A stretch of DNA of 12,530 nucleotides from Gemmatimonadota bacterium (GTDB taxonomy: Bacteria; Gemmatimonadota; Gemmatimonadetes; Gemmatimonadales; Gemmatimonadaceae). The DNA is taken from NCBI GenBank assembly GCA_028287205.1, contig JAQBQC010000125.1, positions 1 to 12,530 on the forward strand. Reading direction: 5' to 3'. A model generated the notes under the pieces. That model ran no database searches. It saw only the letters and a program-made list of their open reading frames with translations, and had not been told where the DNA came from. Shown here piece by piece: positions 7,714 to 12,530 of the stretch. Position 1 is the first letter of the stretch; every line of letters starts with the position of its first letter. The position numbers and the translations under genes were made by a program.

Positions 7714-8190
7714 GTGTCACCGTCGCAGGCATGGAACGACGTTCGGATCGAGAAGGAGCGAGTGGCCGTCTCGATCACGATGGTTGGGGGTGAGCTACTG
7801 AGCGGCAGCCTCTTTGCGCCGCAGATCTACCCTCCGGGCGGCCAGGAAGACCCCCTGCAGCTGCTCAACGAGCCCGACCCCTTTTTCCCGCTCGGCCTCT
7901 CCACGGGCGAGGTCCTGCTCATCGCCAAGGACCGCGTACTCGAGATCGTGCTCGACGCCCCGTCGAGCGATGAGGAGCTCCCCGGAAGCGCTCCTACGGC
8001 GCTGCTCCAGCTCACCCTCGCGGGCGGGCTCACCCACGTCGGGTCCATGCGGCTGGAAGTGCGGGCGTCGCGTCCCCGGGTGCTCGATTACATGAATTAC
8101 TGCACGGCGCGCTTCATGGCGCTCCGAACCGATGACGGCGTCCGCTTGATCAATCGAAAGATGATCGAGCGCGAGCGCCCACTGGATTGA
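7714..8190 (+). CDS. Unrecognised 158-aa protein, internally duplicated, paired with the PilT gene
   Basis: I do not recognise this family. It is a soluble, probably beta-rich cytoplasmic protein with no signal peptide or membrane segment. The GTG start has a good Shine-Dalgarno (GAGGGG, 7699-7704, 9 nt spacer). Two halves can be aligned. Residues 17-80 contain TMVGGELLSGSL, then a NEPDPFFPL turn and LLIAKDRVLEI. Residues 96-157 contain TLAGGLTHVGSM, then NYCTARFMAL and RLINRKMIERE. The order (beta hairpin with GG, Asn plus FxxL turn, hydrophobic strand ending in charged residues) suggests two copies of a small beta-barrel-like unit. The gap to the PilT-family gene is only 2 nt, so they form an operon and the protein may act with the pilus motor or its control. 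No catalytic motif is seen. Confidence 0.75.
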   Translation: MSPSQAWNDVRIEKERVAVSITMVGGELLSGSLFAPQIYPPGGQEDPLQLLNEPDPFFPLGLSTGEVLLIAKDRVLEIVLDAPSSDEELPGSAPTALLQLTLAGGLTHVGSMRLEVRASRPRVLDYMNYCTARFMALRTDDGVRLINRKMIERERPLD

Positions 8191-8192
8191 TA

Positions 8193-9812
8193 ATGGCGCA
8201 ACTGGACCGCTTCCTCGCCGCCCTCGTCTCGCATCGCGCGAGCGCCCTCATGCTCGGCTCCGACGTGCCCGCGCAGCTCGACATGCACGGCACTCCGCGC
8301 GCGATCACGAAGACCGCCTTCAGCGAGCCGCAGCTTCTCGCGCTGTTGCAGGAGCTGGCGCCGGGGAATGCGCGCATGGCGCTCGATTCGGGAGCTGCCA
8401 CGACGTTCGCGTACACGTCCGAGGATGGCTCGTTCGACGTGCAGGTGATGCCGCGAGCGGAGGGACTGCGCGCCGTGGTACGCGTGCAGGGCTCCGCACA
8501 GAAGCAGGTCGAGGAGCAGCCGGCAGCGCAGGCCGCGAGCGCTTCGCAGGGTGCAGCCGCCGCGCCCGTTGCGCAGCCGCGTGCGTCTTCGCCGGTGAGC
8601 GTGCAGGAGTCGCACTCCGAGGTCGGCGCTCCCGGGATGAGCCCGGAGCGCGATCGCATCGAGGAGCTGCTCCGGATGATGGTTCAGCGCGGGTCGTCGG
8701 ACCTTCACCTGCGCGTGGGCGAGCCGCCAATTGTGCGCGTCGATGGAGAGATGGTTCGCATTCCGGACACCTCCGTACTGCAGGCGCGCGAGATGGAGGC
8801 CCTCGTCAAGTCGATCATGCCCGAGCGCAACCGCGGCGAGTTCGACAGCTCGAGCGACACGGATTTCGCGCACGACATCCCCGGCACGGGGCGCTTCCGC
8901 TGCAACGTGATGCGAGAGCACAAGGGATGCGCGGCCGTGTTCCGCATCATCCCGGCGAAGGTCGTCAGCGTGGAGCAGCTCGGCATTACCGAGGAAGTCC
9001 AGAAGCTCTGTTATCTCACGCGCGGTCTCGTGCTCGTGACGGGTCCCACAGGATCCGGAAAGTCGACCACGCTCTGTTCGCTCATCGATCTCATCAACCG
9101 CAAGCGCAGCGAGCACGTCATCACGATCGAGGATCCGATCGAGTTCGTGCACGAGAACAAGCAGTGCATCATCACGCAGCGTCAGGTGGGCGTGCACACG
9201 GGCTCGTTCAAGACCGCACTTCGTGCGGCGCTGCGCGAGGATCCGGATATCGTGCTCGTGGGCGAGCTGCGCGATCTGGAGACGGTGTCGATCGCGATCG
9301 AGACGGCCGAGACGGGTCACCTGGTGTTCGCAACGCTGCACACAACGTCGGCGGCGGGCACGATCGATCGACTGATCGATCAGTTCCCGCCGGATCGGCA
9401 GGAGCAGGTGCGCGCGATGTTGTCGGAGTCGCTGCGCGGTGTGATCTCGCAGACGCTGTGCAAGAAGATCGGTGGCGGACGCGTCGCTGCGCGCGAGGTG
9501 CTGCTCTCGATCCCGTCGATCGCGAATCTGATCCGCGAAGGCAAGACCTTCCAGATCGCGTCGGTGATTCAGACGTCGAAGCGGCTGGGTATGGTCACGC
9601 TCAACGACGCGCTGATCGACCTGGTCGATGCAGGGCAGGTGGAGGCGAAGGAAGCGTACATGAAGGCGAACGACAAGACCGGCTTCGCGCACATGCTACG
9701 CAATCGCGGTCTGGAGGTGAGCTTCCTCGACCCGACGGCGGAGCCGCCCGCGGCTGCCGCTCCTGCGGGAAAGCCGGAGCCTGCAGGCAAGGCGAAAGTA
9801 GGCGCGCGCTAG
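8193..9812 (+). CDS. pilT: PilT-family type IV pilus retraction ATPase with duplicated N-terminal domain
   Basis: Cytoplasmic hexameric ATPase expected to power pilus retraction (twitching). The protein has 539 aa against about 345-370 for ordinary PilT. Residues 150-510 are a complete PilT: PAS-like N-domain (155-251), Walker A GPTGSGKST (284-292), Asp box TIEDPIEFVH (311-320), Walker B DIVLVGELRD (352-361), His box TGHLVFATLHT (374-384), and SIANLIREGK (442-451), close to the AIRNLIRE signature that separates PilT from the extension ATPase PilB. The extra N-terminus (4-98) aligns along its whole length with the PilT N-domain and looks like a diverged second copy, joined by an Ala/Gln/Ser-rich linker (99-150). 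The tail after 510 is Pro/Ala/Lys-rich. The ATG is 2 nt after the upstream stop, with no Shine-Dalgarno; reinitiation is likely. PilU is the main alternative. Confidence 0.9.
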   Translation: MAQLDRFLAALVSHRASALMLGSDVPAQLDMHGTPRAITKTAFSEPQLLALLQELAPGNARMALDSGAATTFAYTSEDGSFDVQVMPRAEGLRAVVRVQGSAQKQVEEQPAAQAASASQGAAAAPVAQPRASSPVSVQESHSEVGAPGMSPERDRIEELLRMMVQRGSSDLHLRVGEPPIVRVDGEMVRIPDTSVLQAREMEALVKSIMPERNRGEFDSSSDTDFAHDIPGTGRFRCNVMREHKGCAAVFRIIPAKVVSVEQLGITEEVQKLCYLTRGLVLVTGPTGSGKSTTLCSLIDLINRKRSEHVITIEDPIEFVHENKQCIITQRQVGVHTGSFKTALRAALREDPDIVLVGELRDLETVSIAIETAETGHLVFATLHTTSAAGTIDRLIDQFPPDRQEQVRAMLSESLRGVISQTLCKKIGGGRVAAREVLLSIPSIANLIREGKTFQIASVIQTSKRLGMVTLNDALIDLVDAGQVEAKEAYMKANDKTGFAHMLRNRGLEVSFLDPTAEPPAAAAPAGKPEPAGKAKVGAR

Positions 9813-9844
9813 ACGCGATCGAGACACGTTTGGAGTAGCTTCGA

Positions 9845-9875
9845 ATAGCCGTTACCAGCTATATTTAACGGCTAT
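9845..9875 (+). promoter_or_regulatory. 10-bp inverted repeat overlapping the typA start; TATATT box in its spacer
   Basis: ATAGCCGTTA (9845-9854) and TAACGGCTAT (9866-9875) are perfect inverted repeats separated by 11 nt. The right arm includes the A and T of the typA ATG. The spacer contains TATATT (9860-9865), a good -10 match; transcription would start at about 9872, giving an essentially leaderless mRNA, which fits the lack of a Shine-Dalgarno. No convincing -35 is seen. The repeat could be a repressor operator around the -10. In a read-through RNA from pilT it could be a hairpin hiding the start codon. The repeat is seen directly; its function is inferred. Confidence 0.5.
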
Positions 9876-11709
9876 GGAAATTCGCAACGTCGCCATCATC
9901 GCGCACGTCGATCACGGCAAGACCACGCTCGTCGACAAGATGCTCCGCCAGTCGGGCTCTTTCCGCGAGAATCAGGTGGTGCAGGAGCGCGTGATGGACT
10001 CGAATCCGCTCGAGCGCGAGCGCGGAATCACCATTCTCGCCAAGAACACGTCCATCCGCTGGAAGGGCGTGAAGATCAACGTCGTCGATACTCCGGGACA
10101 CTCGGACTTCGGCGGCGAGGTCGAGCGCATTCTGCGCATGGTCGATGGTGTGCTCCTCGTCGTCGACGCGTTCGACGGACCGATGCCGCAGACGCGCTTC
10201 GTGCTGCGCAAGGCGCTCGCGCTCGGCCGCACGCCGCTCATCGTCATCAACAAGATCGATCGCCCGGGCGCGGATCCGCTGCGCGTGCACGATGAGGTGC
10301 TCGATCTGTTCATCGAGCTCGAGGCCACACCCGAGCAGCTCGATGCGCCGGTGGTGTACGCCTCCGCGCGCAATGGCACGTCGACGATGGATCTCGATGC
10401 ACCGCTCGGCGATCTCGCGACGCTGTTCGATGCAATCGTCGAGCACGTCCCGCCTGCGGTGGGTGATGTGAACGGCTCGTTCCAGATGCTGATCTCGACG
10501 ATCGATCACTCCCCGTATCTCGGACGCCTGGGCATCGGCAAGATCGAGCGCGGCACGGTGAAGGTGGGCGATACCGTCGCGCTGCTGCCGGTGGAGACGA
10601 CGCGCAATGCCGCGATCGCGAAGGTGACGCGGCTGTTCGGCTACGAGGGACTCGAGCGCATCGAGATCCAGGAAGCGTCCTCAGGCGAGATCGTCGCGAT
10701 GGCGGGCCTCGACGGCGTGGAGATTGGGCTCACGGTTACCGATGTCGAGCATCAGGAGCGGCTCGAGGGCATCGCTGTGGAGGAGCCCACGATCTCTGTG
10801 GACTTCATGGTGAACAATTCCCCGTTTGCGGGTAAAGAGGGGAAATTCGTCACTTCGCGGCAGGTGCGCGAGCGACTGTTCAAGGAGCTCGAGCGGAACG
10901 TCGCGCTGCGTGTCGTCGACACGGATGCGACGGACACGTGGACGGTGTCGGGGCGCGGCGAGCTGCATCTCTCGATCTTGATGGAGACGATGCGGCGCGA
11001 GGGCTTCGAGTTTCAGGTGTCGCGTCCACGCGTGATCACGCGCGAGGGTCCGAACGGTGAGCGTCTCGAGCCCTACGAGGAGCTGTCGATCGATGTGCCC
11101 GAGGAGTTCCTCGGCGCGGTGATCGAAAAGCTCGGTCCGCGCAGGGCCGAGATGATCGAGATGAAGAACCCGGGACAGGGGTTGGTGCGCTTGTTGTATC
11201 GCATTCCGGCGCGCGGATTGTTTGGATACCGGTCGGAGTTCTTGACTGATACGCGCGGGACGGGAATCATCCACCATCGCTTCCTGGAATACGGCTCGTG
11301 GGCGGGTCCGCTTGCGGGGCGAAAGCGCGGAACGCTGGTGTCGATGGAGCTGGGATCGGCTGTCGCGTTCGGGCTGGCGAACCTGTCCGAGCGTGCAACG
11401 CTGTTCGTGGCGCCTGGAACGGCGGTGTACGAGGGGATGATCATCGGGGAGAGTGCGCGTCCGGGGGACATGGACGTGAACCCGACGAAGGAGAAGAAGT
11501 TGACGAACATGCGGACGACGTCCACTGATGAGAACATTCAGCTGGAGCCGCCGCGGGAGTTGACTTTGGAAGGCGCCCTCGAGTACATCGAGGAAGACGA
11601 GTTGATCGAAGTGACGCCTGAGTCGATCCGGTTGCGGAAGCGGTTTTTGAATGCGAACGATCGGAAGAAGCTGTCGCGCGAGGCGAAGCGCGAGCGGGCG
11701 ACGCTGTAA
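9874..11709 (+). CDS. typA: Translational GTPase TypA/BipA
   Basis: Ribosome-binding GTPase of the EF-G-like family, involved in 50S assembly and in growth under cold or other stress. The 611 aa are the usual length. G1 AHVDHGKT (10-17), G2 RGITI (50-54), G3 DTPGHSD (72-78), G4 NKID (126-129) and G5 YASA (162-165) are all intact. They are followed by the beta-barrel domain II, the EF-G-like domains III/V, and the TypA-specific C-terminal domain ([20 protein letters not shown] at about 456-475 and [13 protein letters not shown] near 535-547). The ATG at 9874 is the only start that keeps the whole G-domain and has no Shine-Dalgarno; it sits on an inverted repeat. Leucine codon use changes sharply near residue 437, with TTG going from rare to half of Leu codons. 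The gene lies 61 nt after pilT and 48 nt before the acidic ORF. The identification is secure. Confidence 0.97.
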   Translation: MEIRNVAIIAHVDHGKTTLVDKMLRQSGSFRENQVVQERVMDSNPLERERGITILAKNTSIRWKGVKINVVDTPGHSDFGGEVERILRMVDGVLLVVDAFDGPMPQTRFVLRKALALGRTPLIVINKIDRPGADPLRVHDEVLDLFIELEATPEQLDAPVVYASARNGTSTMDLDAPLGDLATLFDAIVEHVPPAVGDVNGSFQMLISTIDHSPYLGRLGIGKIERGTVKVGDTVALLPVETTRNAAIAKVTRLFGYEGLERIEIQEASSGEIVAMAGLDGVEIGLTVTDVEHQERLEGIAVEEPTISVDFMVNNSPFAGKEGKFVTSRQVRERLFKELERNVALRVVDTDATDTWTVSGRGELHLSILMETMRREGFEFQVSRPRVITREGPNGERLEPYEELSIDVPEEFLGAVIEKLGPRRAEMIEMKNPGQGLVRLLYRIPARGLFGYRSEFLTDTRGTGIIHHRFLEYGSWAGPLAGRKRGTLVSMELGSAVAFGLANLSERATLFVAPGTAVYEGMIIGESARPGDMDVNPTKEKKLTNMRTTSTDENIQLEPPRELTLEGALEYIEEDELIEVTPESIRLRKRFLNANDRKKLSREAKRERATL

Positions 11710-11757
11710 TTCGCGGGTGTTACAGATAGTCCCCTTACCGTCAGGAGAAGCACGGTC

Positions 11758-12024
11758 ATGCTGGAGGAGCTCGAGTCGTTGCACCTGGTGCCACGGTCGC
11801 GCAACGACGACGATGTCGACGATGAACCGCTCGACGACGAGCTGGACGACGAGGATCTGGATGAAGATGAGCTCGATGATGAACTCGACGACGACGATGA
11901 GGATATCGACGACGAGGATGATCTCGATGCGGATCTGGACCTCGTGGACTTGGACGACGAGTACGACGACGTGGACGAGATTCGTCCGAAGCCGCCGGGG
12001 CATCCGCACCGCTACGATGACTGA
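11758..12024 (+). CDS. Small poly-acidic protein of unknown function
   Basis: An ORF of 88 aa with 47 Asp/Glu, mostly between residues 17 and 74. Hydrophobic residues (Leu, Val, Ile) recur every 4-7 positions within the acidic run (20, 25, 29, 34, 39, 43, 50, 56, 60). The N-terminus (MLEELESLHLVPRSR) and C-terminus (EIRPKPPGHPHRYDD) are less extreme. The start has a strong Shine-Dalgarno (AGGAG 11743-11747, 10 nt spacer), better than most genes here, which favours real translation. Asp and Glu codons are mixed (GAC/GAT, GAG/GAA), so this is not a fresh triplet-repeat expansion. I recognise no family. Possible roles are a nucleic-acid mimic, a binder of basic ribosomal or RNAP proteins, or a cation buffer; none is demonstrated. 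It lies between typA and the rRNA leader and may be co-transcribed with typA. Confidence 0.6.
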   Translation: MLEELESLHLVPRSRNDDDVDDEPLDDELDDEDLDEDELDDELDDDDEDIDDEDDLDADLDLVDLDDEYDDVDEIRPKPPGHPHRYDD

Positions 12025-12079
12025 GTGGGGGGATGTTTTTCCGGGTCGCGCCGGGTGTAGATGAGGGTGTGATTTGGGG

Positions 12080-12108
12080 TTGACTCGTGCGTCACAAGCC
12101 ACTAGAAT
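12080..12108 (+). promoter_or_regulatory. Near-consensus sigma70 promoter of the rRNA operon (P1)
   Basis: TTGACT (12080-12085), a 17-bp spacer, and TAGAAT (12103-12108): five of six matches at each hexamer with ideal spacing. The predicted start is about 12115, some 200 nt before mature 16S. It is the best promoter-like sequence in the window and is in the expected place for an rrn promoter. Confidence 0.75.
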
Positions 12109-12114
12109 GACTGC

Positions 12115-12143
12115 TCCCCGCGAACATCATATGCGGGGATTTT
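12115..12143 (+). terminator. Hairpin with T-run at the predicted rrn +1 (terminator or attenuator)
   Basis: TCCCCGC (12115-12121) pairs with GCGGGGA (12133-12139) across an 11-nt loop, followed by TTTT (12140-12143). It could terminate read-through from typA and the acidic ORF before the rRNA. Because it starts at the predicted P1 +1, it could instead form the extreme 5' end of the pre-rRNA. Confidence 0.45.
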
Positions 12144-12155
12144 AAACGACGCTGT

Positions 12156-12186
12156 TTGACAATCGAGAGTGACAATTTTGTGTGAT
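12156..12186 (+). promoter_or_regulatory. Possible second rrn promoter (P2), weak
   Basis: A perfect TTGACA (12156-12161) is followed only by a poor -10, TGTGAT (12181-12186), at 19 bp. A TGACAAT direct repeat (12157-12163 and 12170-12176) and an ACAA-TT-TTGT palindrome (12172-12181) overlap it. It is either a weak P2 or a regulator site. Confidence 0.3.
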
Positions 12187-12198
12187 GGCTCTTTTTGA
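12187..12198 (+). promoter_or_regulatory. boxA-like rRNA antitermination motif
   Basis: GGCTCTTTTTGA contains the GCTCTTT core (12188-12194) of rrn boxA (E. coli TGCTCTTTAACA), which binds NusB/NusE. It lies in the leader between the promoter and 16S, the expected location, directly before a stable stem-loop. Confidence 0.55.
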
Positions 12199-12199
12199 T

Positions 12200-12221
12200 C
12201 TGTTGCGCTCGTGCGCGACAG
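12200..12221 (+). other. Pre-rRNA leader stem-loop 1
   Basis: CTGTTGCGC (12200-12208) pairs with GCGCGACAG (12213-12221) through nine pairs (one G-U) around a TCGT tetraloop. It immediately follows boxA, as is common in rrn leaders. Confidence 0.6.
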
Positions 12222-12250
12222 GGAGAGAAAAATTCACGAGATTGATTCCG

Positions 12251-12274
12251 GACGCAGTCTTTTAGACTAGCGTC
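12251..12274 (+). other. Pre-rRNA leader stem-loop 2
   Basis: GACGCAGTC (12251-12259) pairs with GACT and GCGTC (12265-12268, 12270-12274), with one bulged A and a TTTTA loop. It lies about 40 nt before mature 16S and is probably a leader-folding or processing element. A promoter-like TTGATT/TAGACT pair here has only a 15-bp spacer, so I do not call it. Confidence 0.5.
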
Positions 12275-12315
12275 TGAAGGACGGCGTTCGGAGAGCTGTT
12301 CGAACTATTCTGAAA

Positions 12316-12530
12316 TTATTGGAGAGTTTGATCCTGGCTCAGGACGAACGCTGGCGGCGTGCTTAACACATGCAAGTCGAGGGCACTATTGGGGCAACCT
12401 GGTAGTGACCGGCGAACGGGTGCGTAACACGTGAGCGACCTTGCCTCGTGGTGGGGGATAGCCGGCCCAACGGCCGGGTAATACCGCATATGGTGCTGTT
12501 TCCGCATGGAGACGGTAGCAAAGCCCTGGA
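12316..12530 (+). rRNA. rrs: 16S ribosomal RNA (5' partial)
   Basis: The universal 5' sequence is present: AGAGTTTGATCCTGGCTCAG at 12323-12342, then GACGAACGCTGGCGGCGTGC, CACATGCAAGTCGAG, and GGCGAACGGGTGCGTAACAC in the V1-V2 region. Aligning AGAGTTTGATC to E. coli position 8 places the mature 5' end near 12316, within a few nt. About 215 of roughly 1,500 nt are present and the gene runs off the right edge. The variable sequence around helices 6-10 is compatible with Gemmatimonadota, judged by memory only. It is oriented like all genes in the window. Confidence 0.97.

Noticed and set aside
8927..9838. + strand ORF of 303 aa in another frame within pilT
   Set aside because: Arg/Gly/Ala-rich frame-shifted reading of the PilT core; no motif. 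The PilT frame carries all conserved boxes.
11799..11985. GAN triplet-repeat (microsatellite) tract
   Set aside because: Units vary among GAC, GAT, GAG and GAA with interspersed Leu codons; better explained as an acidic protein than as an uninterrupted DNA repeat.
12242..12268. TTGATT/TAGACT as a third rrn promoter
   Set aside because: The 15-bp spacer is too short, it overlaps a stable stem-loop, and it lies downstream of the boxA-like site.
12316..12507. Minus-strand ORF of 63 aa at the right end
   Set aside because: It lies entirely inside 16S rRNA.

Overview
The window looks like ordinary, vertically inherited chromosome from a GC-rich, Gram-negative bacterium with two membranes. The evidence for two membranes is a periplasmic SurA-type chaperone, a lipoprotein foldase and a type IV pilus ATPase. 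The first ~215 nt of a 16S rRNA gene at the right end (GACCGGCGAACGGGTGCGTAACACGT-type V1/V2 context) and the overall gene style fit the phylum Gemmatimonadota. That assignment is by eye and only moderately certain. All eight protein genes and the rRNA gene lie on the + strand. I see no insertion sequence, prophage, CRISPR array or tRNA.

Layout. (1) Positions 1-7571 hold a tight gene string: mfd (5' end outside the window), a parvulin-type foldase lipoprotein, a SurA-like chaperone, a small S4 RNA-binding protein of the RqcP/Hsp15 type, pdxA (vitamin B6) and a CzcD/ZitB-type zinc exporter. Gaps run from -4 to about 60 nt, so much of it is probably co-transcribed. The theme is rescue and quality control (stalled RNA polymerase, stalled ribosomes, envelope protein folding), with a B6 gene and a metal-efflux gene at the end. 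(2) A 142-nt spacer with a strong hairpin separates this from a two-gene unit at 7714-9812. That unit encodes an unrecognised 158-aa protein and, 2 nt later, a PilT-family retraction ATPase. Both appear to have arisen by internal domain duplication. (3) typA/bipA (9874-11709) begins at a 10-bp perfect inverted repeat that includes the AT of its ATG and has a TATATT box in the spacer. A small extremely acidic ORF (88 aa, 47 Asp/Glu) follows 48 nt downstream behind a good Shine-Dalgarno. (4) Positions 12025-12315 form an rRNA leader: a near-consensus sigma70 promoter, a hairpin plus T-run at its predicted +1, a boxA-like antitermination motif and two further hairpins, then 16S rRNA running off the window.

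No wholly new defence or mobile system is evident. The most interesting points are the duplicated N-terminal domain of the PilT protein and its duplicated partner, the poly-acidic protein, the typA start-site palindrome, the complementary degeneration of the two SurA parvulin domains, and a sharp Leu-codon shift in the last third of typA.
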